A stretch of DNA of 64,000 nt from Vampirovibrio sp. (GTDB taxonomy: Bacteria > Cyanobacteriota > Vampirovibrionia > Vampirovibrionales > JAJTHC01): NCBI GenBank assembly GCA_024998755.1, contig JACEUU010000003.1, forward strand, positions 1,054,001 to 1,118,000, given 5' to 3'. A model generated the notes under the pieces. It did not search any database and was not told where the DNA came from. It saw nothing but the letters and a program-made list of their open reading frames with translations. Shown piece after piece: positions 8,555-18,437 of this stretch (within the stretch, counting starts at the first letter, position 1; each line of letters opens with the position of its first letter). The translations under genes were made by a program, and so were the position numbers.

Positions 8555-9517
8555 CTAACCATTATTTCGGCGATGAGCCACTAGGTTCACAAACGCCGAA
8601 GCTAATTCAGGATACCTAAAAACAAAGCCCGTTTCCTGTAATTTAGCAGGTATGACATTTTGGCTAGTCAGTAATAATTCTTCCGCCAATTTACCCAACA
8701 GCAACTTCAAAACAAACGCTGGGGCTGGTAACACCGTAGGACGATTTAAAACCTTCCCTAGCGTATGGGTAAATTCTGCATTGGTAACAGGGTTAGGGGC
8801 AACCACGTTAACTGCCCCTGCAAGGGTTGGCGTAATTATACAGTGCACAATAGCTTGAGCTACATCTTCAATATGCACCCAACTCATCAGTTGTTTACCA
8901 TCGCCCAAAATGCCCCCTATGCCTAGTTGAAATGGGGGTAGCATGGCTTTAAAAGCCCCACCTGTTGGGGCTAAAATCATCCCAAACCGAGTATTTACCA
9001 CCCGAATGCCAGCATGGTTGGCTAAATTACAAGCTTTTTCCCAATCAACACACACTTGAGAAAGAAACTGATTACCAGCAGGTGCTGTTTCACTCAATAA
9101 AGTCGTTCCGCCTTCACCATAAAACCCAACGGCTGAAGCACAAATAAAGGTTTTCGGTGGTTTTTCAGTAGAAGCTAACGCTTCTGAGAGCACTTGGGTA
9201 GGTTGTACTCTGGAGTTTCTAATTTTTTGCATTTTGCCAGCAGTCCACACCCCCATGATGGATTCTCCCGCTAGGTGAACCACGACATCAAACCCTTCTA
9301 AGGCTTCAATCGTGGCTTGTGATGGGGTTGACAAATCAACAATACGGGTTTCGTCGCACTGTTGGTTGAGTGCGGAATGGGAATGTTTTCTGGCTAATTG
9401 GGTAACAAATGCTCCGTGTTTTTTAAGCAGGCTAATTAAGGTTCTGCCTAGCAAGCCGGAAGCCCCAGAAACCAGTATTTTTTGCCCAACCAAAGCGGGC
9501 TTGGTGATGATTGTCAT
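8555..9517 (-). CDS. TIGR01777-family NAD(P)-dependent epimerase
   Basis: About 320 residues, an extended short-chain dehydrogenase. The cofactor loop is ILVSGASGLLGRTLISLLKKHG, followed by VVHLAGESI and ICASAVGFYG, where YG supplies the catalytic tyrosine of this family. The C-terminal DUF1731-type tail is NVVAPNPVTNAEFTHTLGKVL. Its precise substrate is not known for any close family. I chose the ATG at 9517, preceded by GGAAAG; in-frame ATG at 9538 and TTG codons further out are alternatives. It is the first gene of the minus-strand redox operon that runs to 4048. TIGR01777 proteins often travel with photolyases and flavin oxidoreductases. Confidence 0.9.
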   Translation of the reverse strand: MTIITKPALVGQKILVSGASGLLGRTLISLLKKHGAFVTQLARKHSHSALNQQCDETRIVDLSTPSQATIEALEGFDVVVHLAGESIMGVWTAGKMQKIRNSRVQPTQVLSEALASTEKPPKTFICASAVGFYGEGGTTLLSETAPAGNQFLSQVCVDWEKACNLANHAGIRVVNTRFGMILAPTGGAFKAMLPPFQLGIGGILGDGKQLMSWVHIEDVAQAIVHCIITPTLAGAVNVVAPNPVTNAEFTHTLGKVLNRPTVLPAPAFVLKLLLGKLAEELLLTSQNVIPAKLQETGFVFRYPELASAFVNLVAHRRNNG

Positions 9518-9798
9518 GTTGAAGGACGTTCTTTCCATTTTTTGCAACAATAAGTAACAGCTACCTTCAGTCTATCATAGACTTTAACCACTGTTTATTA
9601 ACAAATCGCAATCAAAGTAGGCAAGTATTTGTATTAACATCTTGTTTTAATTAAACTGTTAATTAAAGTTGTAACTACTTTGTCTATTTTAAAAACCATT
9701 GATATTAAGGCTTTTCTGATACACTTAACTATTTTTTCTCTAATTGATAACAACCCCCAAGTTCCCCCGCTATTTTTGAATAGGATGCCCCCACTTTT

Positions 9799-11238
9799 AT
9801 GATGATGATGGCTCGTTTTACGTCAGACTCCCCCACCGCCCCCATGCGGTTGAAAGAAAAAGCCTTTACGCTTTCCCAATACAACCCTGAAACCATGCCG
9901 GTTTTAGCCATTATTGGGCGTCCTAACGTGGGTAAATCCACCCTGCTCAACCGCTTTTTAGGCAGACGCTTCAACATTGTTGACGACCAACCCGGCGTTA
10001 CCCGCGACCGTTCATTCCACCCCATGGTGTGGAATGGCAAGCCCTTTTTGGTAATGGATACTGGCGGGGTGCATGAAGAAGCCGAAGACCCTTTCTGCAA
10101 GCTCATTAACCAACAAGTCAAAGAAGCCATTCAAGAAGCTGATGCGTTAATTTTCATTGTCGATGGGAAAACAGGCATTACCGAAGATGATGAACGCCTA
10201 GCCAAGTGGATTCGGCAAAGTGGCAAACCTTACCGTTTGGTGGTTAATAAAGTTGATAAAATTGAAGAAGCATCGCTTTGTTTTGAATTTTACAATTTAG
10301 GCATGGGCGACCCTATGGCAATTTCCGCCCAGCAAGGGTCTACCACTGTGGGCGATTTGTTGGACACCATGATTACCCTGTTCCCTGAACACAAAAAAGC
10401 ACCGCCTTCACCCGCCGTTTTAGCAGAAGAGCACCCTATTAACATTGCTTTAGTGGGGCGTCCTAACGTGGGGAAATCATCCCTATTAAACGCTATTGTT
10501 GGGCATAACCGCACGATTGTTTCCGATATTTCAGGCACAACTCGTGATGCGATTGATATTCCATTTACCTATGAAGATAAGCCTTATTTACTGGTCGATA
10601 CGGCTGGTATTCGGCGTAGAACGAAGGTAGATTACGGCGTGGAACTGTTTTCAGTCGACCGTTCCGTGGAAAGTATTAATAAGTGCGATATTGCCGTACT
10701 GGTTATTGATGCTACCGAACCCATTGCCGACCAAGACAAACGCATTTTTAATAAAGCATTGGAAGCGGGTAAAGGCTTGATTATTGCCGTAAATAAGTGG
10801 GATTTAGTGCCCAATAAAACGCCAAAATCCACAGCGGAATTTCATAAAAACTTGCTAGCCGAAGTGCCAAGCCTCGTTTTTGTGCCGATTGTCTTTATTT
10901 CAGCTATGAACCAGCAACGGGTGCATACCGTGTTGGAATTGGCTCAAACCGTATACGCCAATAGTAAACGCCGGTTAGGTACAAGCATTGTAAACCAAGT
11001 AATTGGCGATGCCGTTCAGCAAAACTTACCAGCGACTATTAAAAACCGGAAGTTAAAAATTCTGTACGCCACGCAAGTAAGTGTAGAACCCCCTACCTTC
11101 GTGCTGTTTGTGAACGACCCAAAGCTAATGAAGGAATCATACCAACGGTATTTGGAACGAAAAATGCGGGCGGCGGCCGAATTTGAAGGCGTCCCCATTC
11201 GCTTCTTACTGAAAGTGCGTAGCGAAAAAGCCAGATAA
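9799..11238 (+). CDS. der: ribosome-assembly GTPase Der (EngA)
   Basis: 479 residues. Der is an essential double GTPase that helps late assembly of the 50S subunit. The first G domain has GRPNVGKSTLLNRF (residues ~38-51), DTGGV and NKVD. The second has GRPNVGKSSLLNA (about 220), DTAGIRRR and NKWD. A KH-like C-terminal domain follows. Other Der proteins begin at the MPVLAIIGRP methionine, which here is residue 33; upstream lies an unusual 32-residue extension that starts with four ATG codons in a row. The extension start has AGGA at 13 nt while the inner ATG has no visible ribosome site, so I keep the long form. A strong terminator hairpin follows. Confidence 0.95.
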   Translation: MMMMARFTSDSPTAPMRLKEKAFTLSQYNPETMPVLAIIGRPNVGKSTLLNRFLGRRFNIVDDQPGVTRDRSFHPMVWNGKPFLVMDTGGVHEEAEDPFCKLINQQVKEAIQEADALIFIVDGKTGITEDDERLAKWIRQSGKPYRLVVNKVDKIEEASLCFEFYNLGMGDPMAISAQQGSTTVGDLLDTMITLFPEHKKAPPSPAVLAEEHPINIALVGRPNVGKSSLLNAIVGHNRTIVSDISGTTRDAIDIPFTYEDKPYLLVDTAGIRRRTKVDYGVELFSVDRSVESINKCDIAVLVIDATEPIADQDKRIFNKALEAGKGLIIAVNKWDLVPNKTPKSTAEFHKNLLAEVPSLVFVPIVFISAMNQQRVHTVLELAQTVYANSKRRLGTSIVNQVIGDAVQQNLPATIKNRKLKILYATQVSVEPPTFVLFVNDPKLMKESYQRYLERKMRAAAEFEGVPIRFLLKVRSEKAR

Positions 11239-11249
11239 TATTAATTCTT

Positions 11250-11282
11250 ACAGGGCGATGAATCCATCGCCCTGTTGTTCTT
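11250..11282 (+). terminator. rho-independent terminator after der
   Basis: Perfect 11-bp stem ACAGGGCGATG / CATCGCCCTGT with a 4-nt loop, followed by TTGTTCTTTAT. It lies 12 bp after the der stop. Confidence 0.75.
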
Positions 11283-11427
11283 TATACTCTTAATAATTCC
11301 GATGTTCCGTTCTTTGATTTTTCTGTTTTTACTGGTATAGATGCTCTAAAATTCCCCTCTATTCTTCCCTCTTTTCTGTTTTCTATTCCCCTTATTCTTC
11401 CTTGGCTTGGAGGCTTTGATACCTATA

Positions 11428-11907
11428 ATGATGATGCTAACAACGCAATTGGCTTACAACCCTTCGGTTTCAGCACTAGCGAAACCCCAAGAACGCCCCA
11501 ATAGTTCCCCCACCAATACCGCCGCAGCTATTGGTTTGGTTGAAACCGATAGCTACAAAACAGGCGAACAATCTCCGCAGGTTGTTGGCAATCCGCAAGC
11601 CCGTAGTGGGGCTTTTCACATGAGTGGGGTTTTCTTCCTGTTATTAGCGGGAGCCGCTGGTTTTCTTGTTGCCCAAGAACCTGTCCGAAAAACGCTAGGT
11701 GATTTTTTAAGGAAAATGACAGGTGGTAACCACAAAGAAGCCTCATCACATAGAAGCAGAGCTGATAAACCGGATTACGACGACGAAATACCAAACACCT
11801 TACCAACAAACTATCAAGAAAAAACTAGGCATAGTACACCAACCACCAAAAATAACAGACGTCGTAAACCAGAAGTTGCACCAGCCCAAGAAGAAGCTTA
11901 CGCTTAA
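11428..11907 (+). CDS. hypothetical single-pass membrane protein
   Basis: 159 residues when started at the triple ATG (11428-11436), which follows GGAGG at 14 nt. Residues ~65-82 form one membrane helix (VFFLLLAGAAGFLVAQ). Both flanks are hydrophilic and low in complexity, and the C-terminal tail is basic then acidic. No family recognised. Its stop is immediately adjacent to the stop of the convergent 568-residue membrane protein. The triple-ATG start and Gly/Ala-rich helix recall other unknown proteins of this window. Confidence 0.65.
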   Translation: MMMLTTQLAYNPSVSALAKPQERPNSSPTNTAAAIGLVETDSYKTGEQSPQVVGNPQARSGAFHMSGVFFLLLAGAAGFLVAQEPVRKTLGDFLRKMTGGNHKEASSHRSRADKPDYDDEIPNTLPTNYQEKTRHSTPTTKNNRRRKPEVAPAQEEAYA

Positions 11908-13614
11908 TTAGCCTCTGGCCATGGTCAACTGCACTGCGGGTGACATGGAAATCCACGCTGGGGTTAAGCCCACATTGCTAATAATAGATTGACACCGACG
12001 CTCCAACGCGTCAGGTTGGTCTTTCAGGCAAGGTAAATCCTGCTGAAGTTGCAGTAAGGCTTGGTTCAATTCCGCTTCATCATTCAGCCTGCGGTACAAT
12101 GGCTCCAAATCTTCTAGCCGATATTGCTGATAACTGAGTTCCGTTTTAGCATTCAAACGGGTTACTTCAATTTCCCGAATACCCGTTACCAAGGCATTGC
12201 CCACACCCAACAACACCCCTAACGCCAATAACGAAGCTACTTGCCCCCATTCGCCTTGCTTAATAGCACCAACCGTTAAACCTAAAACATTATTCAAATT
12301 CAAAAACGTCTTTTGTTCTGGCGAAACCAATGATTCTAGCACCTTTAATTTATCAGGCGAATCGCCATAATGGTGCATCAACACATCTAATGTTTGGTTA
12401 TGCGGACGCACCTTCGCAATTTCGGTTTTCACTGCCGAAATAACATCTGCTTGACCGGAAAGCGTGGCATCTTGCAGTTTTTTCATCCATTTTAATGCCA
12501 ACGTTTTATCTGCAGATTGCTTTAAAGAATACCCCGCATAAAAGCCAAATAACCCAATCCCCGCCCCTGCTAGCAACGCAATACCATCCACCAACCACCG
12601 TACATGGGGTACATCTTGATTAATGGGTTGCGTGTTCACGCCAGTATGGTCTGCTTGCGGTGAGCCAGGAAAAACAGCTTTTGGCACCGTACCTGAAACG
12701 GGGGTTAGCCAGCCTGAAGCCAGTTTTTGTTTCAATGCGTTTCTTGGAGCTACCGTAGAAACGGGGGTAGCAGATGCTTCTAAATTGGCTTTGGTTGGCA
12801 CATAAAGAAAATCGCCCACGGCTTGGGACGCCTTAAAACGGGTGGCTTCAATGGGCGATAGATACCGTTCAGGCTGGCTAATACCATTAGCTGTTAGCAA
12901 GTTTAAAAGCCGGCTTTTGGCAGTGGCTTTTAAGTAAACATCTGTGGTTAATTTGGCGGAAATACCCTGCTGAAAACTACCCTGCATATGGTTCATTAAT
13001 TCAGCCCGAATACAACTTTCTTCCCAACGTACCCACGCTTCCTGTAGGCCATCTAACAAATTTGCCCCTAAAAAGCCCACAGCCGTAATGCCACCCGCCA
13101 ACAATATAGCTTGGGTTAATTCGGGGTAAATTGTCGGGGTTGCCATCAACAAGGCTGGCATTTCATTTACGTAGGTTGAAACTTCTCGTTTATGGAACGT
13201 TCCCGTTTCTGTTGGTACTAACTGATATACTTGTTCCATCAGATTACTGGCTACTTTTTGCTCACCTAACAACTGTTTCCGAAAAACGAACCCTGTAAAT
13301 GCCCCTAGTGTTGCCCCAAGCAAGCCTAAAATCATGACGGTTCTAGGGCGAGGGGTTTGCCATTGCGGATTAGCAGATTGCACAAGTTTACCAGTTGTAG
13401 ACTGTTGTAATGCTGGCTTTTGGTATGGGTAAACCTTTGTAGCATCACTAGCACCACCGGCATTACCAGCTTCTGTGGGTTTCACGGGTAAAGGTGGTGG
13501 AGGTATTAGTAGTGTTTTTTGTAGATAAGTAGAACGGGGAATAGAAAAGCCTGCCGTCCCAAAAAGGGTGGTTATTGACAACGCCGATAAACCTTCAGTG
13601 TATAAACATGACAT
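11908..13614 (-). CDS. hypothetical multi-pass membrane protein
   Basis: 568 residues. A proline-rich N-terminal region (LLIPPPPLPVKPTEAG) precedes Gly/Ala-rich membrane helices at about 92-110 (VMILGLLGATLGAFTGFVF), 166-186, 340-357 and 448-470. Soluble, partly helical segments lie between them. No family recognised. The Gly-rich helix style (GLLGATLGAFTG) resembles the unknown protein at 39953-41323 (GGLLGIVL, GGFLGGLLGIG), suggesting a shared lineage-specific membrane family. It converges with and directly abuts the gene ending at 11907. Confidence 0.7.
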   Translation of the reverse strand: MSCLYTEGLSALSITTLFGTAGFSIPRSTYLQKTLLIPPPPLPVKPTEAGNAGGASDATKVYPYQKPALQQSTTGKLVQSANPQWQTPRPRTVMILGLLGATLGAFTGFVFRKQLLGEQKVASNLMEQVYQLVPTETGTFHKREVSTYVNEMPALLMATPTIYPELTQAILLAGGITAVGFLGANLLDGLQEAWVRWEESCIRAELMNHMQGSFQQGISAKLTTDVYLKATAKSRLLNLLTANGISQPERYLSPIEATRFKASQAVGDFLYVPTKANLEASATPVSTVAPRNALKQKLASGWLTPVSGTVPKAVFPGSPQADHTGVNTQPINQDVPHVRWLVDGIALLAGAGIGLFGFYAGYSLKQSADKTLALKWMKKLQDATLSGQADVISAVKTEIAKVRPHNQTLDVLMHHYGDSPDKLKVLESLVSPEQKTFLNLNNVLGLTVGAIKQGEWGQVASLLALGVLLGVGNALVTGIREIEVTRLNAKTELSYQQYRLEDLEPLYRRLNDEAELNQALLQLQQDLPCLKDQPDALERRCQSIISNVGLTPAWISMSPAVQLTMARG

Positions 13615-13707
13615 AAAGCATAAAAAACCGAGCTAACTCTACTTATTGAAGCACAAAAACAATCTAAGAACTAAAACAAGCCTGATAGTTGTAACAAATT
13701 AAAATAA

Positions 13708-13742
13708 AAGCCTCTTCCACCATAAGGATAAGAAGAGGCTTC
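13708..13742 (-). terminator. rho-independent terminator
   Basis: On the minus strand a 10-bp stem AAGCCTCTTC / GAAGAGGCTT is followed by TTATTTTAATTT, just after the stop of the 13766-14569 gene. Confidence 0.75.
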
Positions 13743-13765
13743 GCTACAAGAAATAACAAACAAAA

Positions 13766-14569
13766 TTAGTCATCAAAAAAATCAGAAGTAAAAACTCTCC
13801 CTTGATCCTTGAATCTACTAATAATGTCCTGACGAGCCCTTACTACAGAATCTTCAGGTAGATAAGTACCAATCTGTTTTGCAGAGCTTATACGCTCTAG
13901 CAATTTCGTCTGAATTTCATCAGGTGTAACTGGCGTTAGCGTTGTTTTCAAATGGTTAGCCCCTTGAATTATCTTTAAACCTTTCTGAAGATCGCCCCAC
14001 AACTGATGGGCTTCTCCTTGCTGAGGAGCCAAATGCCCACCGATTGCCTTGATTTTTTCAGATGTATCTAGATACACTACACTATTAGGTAGAGGAATCT
14101 CTGAATTAGAGTCATTGAGATGTACCACCAGCCTTTTCCATCCATCTGATTCAACATCAACATCGAATTTTTCTGCAAGTTGCTGCAAAGTTTTCGCTTT
14201 AACGAGATCTAAAAAGTCAACTTGTTCATCAACCCCCATTGAGCGAGTTAAATGGGTTAATAATTCTACTGTGCTAGGAGTACCTACATTATTAGGAGCA
14301 ATGCTAGTAACCAATGCTTCTACTTCTTCAGGCGTGAAGGTGGTTTCTTTTTCAATGATTCGATTCAAAGTAGGTGGCTTGATTATAGGAGGCTTCGGAA
14401 TCACTTTTTCAAAAGAATCTCGTTGGCTGGGAACAAGATGGTTATAAATCTCTGTTCGATCATCCTGTATTGCTTTAATCATCTTATCAGGTAGTAGTAC
14501 ATCCTTTAAAGAATTTAAACCATGATTGACGTATTCTGGTAGCCCCATAGGTTTTGCACCATATCTCAT
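13766..14569 (-). CDS. hypothetical soluble protein
   Basis: 267 residues, largely hydrophilic and predicted helical, with a proline-rich spacer near residues 57-67 (IPKPPIIKPPT). It has no signal peptide, membrane segment or catalytic motif that I recognise. A strong terminator follows its stop, so it is probably transcribed alone. Function unknown. Confidence 0.65.
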   Translation of the reverse strand: MRYGAKPMGLPEYVNHGLNSLKDVLLPDKMIKAIQDDRTEIYNHLVPSQRDSFEKVIPKPPIIKPPTLNRIIEKETTFTPEEVEALVTSIAPNNVGTPSTVELLTHLTRSMGVDEQVDFLDLVKAKTLQQLAEKFDVDVESDGWKRLVVHLNDSNSEIPLPNSVVYLDTSEKIKAIGGHLAPQQGEAHQLWGDLQKGLKIIQGANHLKTTLTPVTPDEIQTKLLERISSAKQIGTYLPEDSVVRARQDIISRFKDQGRVFTSDFFDD

Positions 14570-14713
14570 AAAAATACCCTCTCATCTAATGTCTTAATTA
14601 AGTAGAATCAACCCCTTTAATTGGATAAAACATTTTTTATGTAGATATTATGCCGTTTTATTACTGAAATGTTACAGTTCATTTCATTGGGAAATTTTGT
14701 TCAGTGCCATATT

Positions 14714-14762
14714 AAAAAAGTAAGCTCGTCTACAGAATTGTGCAGACAAGCTTACTTTTAAT
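14714..14762 (-). terminator. rho-independent terminator after dnaK
   Basis: Long interrupted stem AGTAAGCTTGTCTGCA ... AGACGAGCTTACT on the minus strand, followed by TTTTTTAAT, about 40 bp after the dnaK stop. The plus strand also ends in a short T-run, so it may work both ways. Confidence 0.75.
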
Positions 14763-14800
14763 TGAATAAAAAAGGCTAACAATAACCGATAGGTTCAAAG

Positions 14801-16666
14801 TTAGTTAGAAGGGCGAACATCCGCATCAATGACATCGTCATCAGAAGAACCACCAGAACGACCCGCACCCACACCCGCTGTAGCAGGTTCAGGGGAAGGC
14901 TCAACGCCTTCAGCACCAGCAGGAGCTGCACCCGCTTCATAGGCTTTCGCACTAATAGCGTAGATGGTTTCTTGCAAAGCCGCTAATTTAGCTTCAATAT
15001 CTTCGGCGTTATCAGCTTTTAACGCATCACGCAAGGCTTGAATTTGCTCTTCAGCTTTGGCTTTTTCATCAGTAGAAACTTTGTCGCCAAATTCTTTCAA
15101 TTGCTGTTCAGAAGAATAGCAAAGCGAATCTGCTTGGTTACGAACTTCAACCTGTTTTTTACGGGTTTCGTCTTCGGCTTTGAAGGCTTCAGCATCTTTC
15201 ACCATTTTTTCAACTTCAGCATCAGATAAGTTCGTATCAGACGTAATAGTGATTTTCTGTTCTTTACCTGTAGCTTGGTCTTTAGCAGAAACATTGATAA
15301 TACCGTTGGCGTCAATATCAAAGGTTACTTCCACTTTAGGTACGCCTCTGCGTGCAGCAGGAATACCATCTAACCGAAACACCCCGAGCGATTTATTATC
15401 TTTCGCCATGGTGCGTTCCCCTTGAACCACATGAATATCAACCGAAGTTTGATTATCATCTGCGGTAGAAAACACTTCTGATTTACGGGTTGGAATGGTG
15501 GTGTTACGGGTAATTAACGCAGTCATTACGCCACCCAAGGTTTCAACACCCAAGGAAAGCGGTGTAACATCCAACAACACGATGTCTTTGACTTCACCAG
15601 CCAAAACGCCCGCTTGAACTGCAGCACCAATAGCTACTACTTCATCAGGGTTTACGCCTTGGCAGGCTTCTTTACCAATTAATTCCGTTACCAACTGCTG
15701 AACCGCAGGAATACGAGTAGACCCACCAACCAAAACAACTTCATCAATTTGAGCTTTGGTTAATTTGGCATCTTTCAACGCACTTTCAACTGGCACTCGG
15801 CACCGTTCTACCAAACTTTTGGTAATGGCATTAAAGGTTGCACGGGTTAAGGTTAAATCTAAATGCTTAGGACCATTGGCATCTGCCGTAATAAAGGGCA
15901 AGTTAATATGGGTTTGTTCTAACGTAGAAAGCTCACATTTCGCTTTTTCAGCCGCTTCACGCAACCGTTGTACGGCTTGCTTATCGTTATTCAGGTCAAT
16001 GCCTTCTGCTTTTTTGAACTCGTCTGAAAGCCATTTCATAACCGTTTCATCAAAGTCATCCCCACCTAAATGGGTATCGCCACTGGTGGCTTTTACTTCG
16101 TAAACACCGTCGCCCATTTCAAGCACGGTTACGTCAAACGTACCACCACCCAAGTCAAATACCAGAATGGTTTGGTCTTCTTTTTTATCTAAGCCGTAAG
16201 CAAAGGCGGCGGCGGTTGGTTCGTTAACAATACGCAACACTTCCAACCCAGCAATTTTACCAGCGTCTTTGGTGGCTTGGCGTTGGCTATCGTTAAAGTA
16301 GGCAGGTACGGTAATAACGGCTTGTTTTACTTCTTCACCTAAGTATTTAGACGCATCATCTGCCAATTTACGCAAAATTTGAGCGGAAATTTCTTGAGGA
16401 GTCCATTTTTTACCATCAATATCCCAAGTGTAGCTTGTGCCCATATGGCGTTTGTTGGAAGCAATTGTTTTATCAGGGTTTACAACCGCTTGGCGTTTAG
16501 CGTGTTGCCCAACAAGGCGTTCGCCTGTTTTACTAAAACCCACAACGGAAGGAGTGGTGCGGTTACCTTCAGCATTGGCGATAACAACAGGTTGTCCGCC
16601 TTCCATAACAGCTACCACGGAATTGGTCGTTCCTAAGTCTATACCCACTACTTTTGCCATCATCAT
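14801..16666 (-). CDS. dnaK: molecular chaperone DnaK (Hsp70)
   Basis: 621 residues, typical length. The ATPase domain opens [15 protein letters not shown], with [42 protein letters not shown] and the adenosine motif [11 protein letters not shown]. The substrate-binding domain contains [13 protein letters not shown] (linker) and a helical lid. The C-terminal tail ends [13 protein letters not shown], the usual EVxD-type ending. It starts with three ATG codons, the first 12 nt after AAGGA. No grpE or dnaJ is adjacent, and I found no CIRCE inverted repeat in the ~170 bp upstream, so the heat-shock control is not visible. A terminator follows. Confidence 0.98.
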   Translation of the reverse strand: MMMAKVVGIDLGTTNSVVAVMEGGQPVVIANAEGNRTTPSVVGFSKTGERLVGQHAKRQAVVNPDKTIASNKRHMGTSYTWDIDGKKWTPQEISAQILRKLADDASKYLGEEVKQAVITVPAYFNDSQRQATKDAGKIAGLEVLRIVNEPTAAAFAYGLDKKEDQTILVFDLGGGTFDVTVLEMGDGVYEVKATSGDTHLGGDDFDETVMKWLSDEFKKAEGIDLNNDKQAVQRLREAAEKAKCELSTLEQTHINLPFITADANGPKHLDLTLTRATFNAITKSLVERCRVPVESALKDAKLTKAQIDEVVLVGGSTRIPAVQQLVTELIGKEACQGVNPDEVVAIGAAVQAGVLAGEVKDIVLLDVTPLSLGVETLGGVMTALITRNTTIPTRKSEVFSTADDNQTSVDIHVVQGERTMAKDNKSLGVFRLDGIPAARRGVPKVEVTFDIDANGIINVSAKDQATGKEQKITITSDTNLSDAEVEKMVKDAEAFKAEDETRKKQVEVRNQADSLCYSSEQQLKEFGDKVSTDEKAKAEEQIQALRDALKADNAEDIEAKLAALQETIYAISAKAYEAGAAPAGAEGVEPSPEPATAGVGAGRSGGSSDDDVIDADVRPSN

Positions 16667-16839
16667 AATAGATTGAATTCCTTATTGGTTAAGATTATGC
16701 CTGAAAAAACAAGTTCTACAGGAGAGGGATGTTATATTTAAGCAAGGTTACAAAAAATAAATTTAGCAGATTTAAACCACTGTTTCTACTTTACCTAAAA
16801 AATACGATAATTACTGCTATTTTTACACTGTTTTAAGAA

Positions 16840-17253
16840 TTATTTTCCCAACGCTAGTTTTACCATCCAAAACCCAGTGCCTACGGCAATCAATCCTAGC
16901 ACAGGTTGTAAAATAAGGGTCATTAATAACTGGATAAACGCTTCTTGGGCTTGGGTTAATCGCCATTGTTGCCACAGAGAAAAGGCATCCCACGCAAACG
17001 AAGAGAAGGTGGTGAATCCGCCCAAAAACCCCATTGCAATAGCTACCCGTAACTGTTCCCATTGTTGCGGTGCTTTTAGAACAGAAAAAACACCCATCAA
17101 GCACCCAATACCGAAGCACCCTAGTATATTAACAATACCCACAGGCAACCAAAGCCAGCTACCAACTAATGGGGTAAGCCATAAAATGAACCCAACCCTA
17201 GACCAAATACCAGCTAGCCCTGCTAGGCTAATACCCATCGCCCACTGTAACAT
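16840..17253 (-). CDS. crcB: fluoride ion channel CrcB/Fluc
   Basis: 137 residues with four hydrophobic segments, the size of Fluc channels, which expel toxic fluoride as dual-topology dimers. Diagnostic parts are GIWSRVGF in helix 1 (family GAxxRY), a conserved Asn in GIVNILGCFGIG (family VNxxGsfxxG) and GFLGGFTTFSSFAWDA (family GfxGgxTTFStf). The first motif diverges, but the TTFS segment with its Phe box is intact. I looked upstream for a fluoride riboswitch and saw none. It is divergently oriented from the lipoprotein gene at 17334. Confidence 0.85.
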   Translation of the reverse strand: MLQWAMGISLAGLAGIWSRVGFILWLTPLVGSWLWLPVGIVNILGCFGIGCLMGVFSVLKAPQQWEQLRVAIAMGFLGGFTTFSSFAWDAFSLWQQWRLTQAQEAFIQLLMTLILQPVLGLIAVGTGFWMVKLALGK

Positions 17254-17333
17254 TACAAATCCTTTCGTTCAAAACACTAAAACTTGTTATAATAAGCTCA
17301 TCATACCACGCTACTCGAAAACTGGAGTTCGTC

Positions 17334-18437
17334 ATGAAACTACAACCATTGAAAACCAATCCATTGCTTCAAACCCTCTTTGTTTTACTGATTTCAGCAA
17401 GTTTTATGACAGGAACCGTTCTTTTAAGCGGATGCGGTGAACCTAAGTCCACCGAAAAACCCTCCGTTGAAACCCCCGAAGCAGAGGGGGATGGCGAAGG
17501 GGAAGTTGACCCTGAAGCAACGCCAGCAAAACCCAAAAAAGCACCGCCCCTGCCATCATTTGAAAAACTTTCAGACCTACCCTTTACCACGCTAAAATGG
17601 CAAACGCCTGATGGGGCGATACTTTCGGGGAATTTGTATGATTTACATCAAAACGAAGAAAAACTAAAAATCCTTAAATCGGCACAAACGGCTACACCAA
17701 CAGACACTGCAGCCGAAGCTGAAGACCCCATTGAACCTGAAACAGACGACGAGGGTAACCCTATAGTTGTTCAGCCTCCTGCCCCCCCCCCTCCCAAACA
17801 TCGGTATCCACTATTGGTGTTGGTGCATGGGATAGGGGGGTCTCAAAAAGAATGGGTAATGGCTATTCCATCAATTGTGCAGGCAGGGTACGCCGTTTTG
17901 GCGTTAGATTTACGCGGGCATGGCACTAGCACACAACGACGCCCTTCTGATGACCCGAACGACCCTGATTCTGTTAGTTGGCGATACTTGCCTAATAACC
18001 AATGGCGATTATTACCGCAAGATTTAGAACAAATTTTAACCGCTTTTGCACGACCCAAACTACACCCAAAAGAAACTGCTCCGCAAGTGCTGGAAAGCCC
18101 TGTGGTTTTAGTGGGGGCTGGTTTGGGGGCGAATGTTTCGCTGATTGTAGCTAGTCATCAACCCAGTAAGGTGAAAGCAGTGGTGGCACTTTCACCATTG
18201 TTGAGTGTGAAGGGGTTAGAACCCGCTTTAGGTGTATTGACGTTGAAAGCCCCTGTGTTTTTTGCTGCCAGCCAAGTTGACCCGGATAGTTTAGATTCTA
18301 CGCAGAAGTTGTTTAAGCTAACCCAAAGTGAACCGAAAGAGCTGAAGCTTTATAAGACGATTGGGTCAGGCGAAGACCTACTTTCAGCCAATGCAGGCTT
18401 GCTTCCCAACATTTTAGATTGGTTGCACGGGCGATAA
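17334..18437 (+). CDS. alpha/beta-hydrolase-fold lipoprotein, probably catalytically dead
   Basis: 367 residues. A lipoprotein signal peptide ends in LLSGC (Cys34), so it should be anchored to a membrane. A Pro/Glu/Ala-rich linker follows to about residue 75, with a second acidic stretch before the core. The core has YPLLVLVHGIGGSQ, the oxyanion-side loop, and YAVLALDLRGHGTST. The nucleophile elbow, normally GxSxG, reads VGAGLGA, so Ser is replaced by Gly. The usual His loop (GxxHG) reads GSGEDLL, so His is gone as well. The fold call is solid but hydrolase activity is unlikely. A run of ten C residues (17782-17791) interrupts the linker and could cause slippage frameshifts. TATAAT at 17288 is a possible -10. 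Confidence 0.8.
   Translation: MKLQPLKTNPLLQTLFVLLISASFMTGTVLLSGCGEPKSTEKPSVETPEAEGDGEGEVDPEATPAKPKKAPPLPSFEKLSDLPFTTLKWQTPDGAILSGNLYDLHQNEEKLKILKSAQTATPTDTAAEAEDPIEPETDDEGNPIVVQPPAPPPPKHRYPLLVLVHGIGGSQKEWVMAIPSIVQAGYAVLALDLRGHGTSTQRRPSDDPNDPDSVSWRYLPNNQWRLLPQDLEQILTAFARPKLHPKETAPQVLESPVVLVGAGLGANVSLIVASHQPSKVKAVVALSPLLSVKGLEPALGVLTLKAPVFFAASQVDPDSLDSTQKLFKLTQSEPKELKLYKTIGSGEDLLSANAGLLPNILDWLHGR

Noticed and set aside
9729-10130. Antisense frame opposite der
   Set aside because: It overlaps the conserved first GTPase domain of der and has no independent support.
16667-16839. CIRCE or other heat-shock operator before dnaK
   Set aside because: No TTAGCACTC-N9-GAGTGCTAA type repeat is present.
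17254-17333. Fluoride riboswitch before crcB
   Set aside because: I looked for the conserved GGNGAUGG-type core and pseudoknot and saw neither; the gap is only 80 bp.
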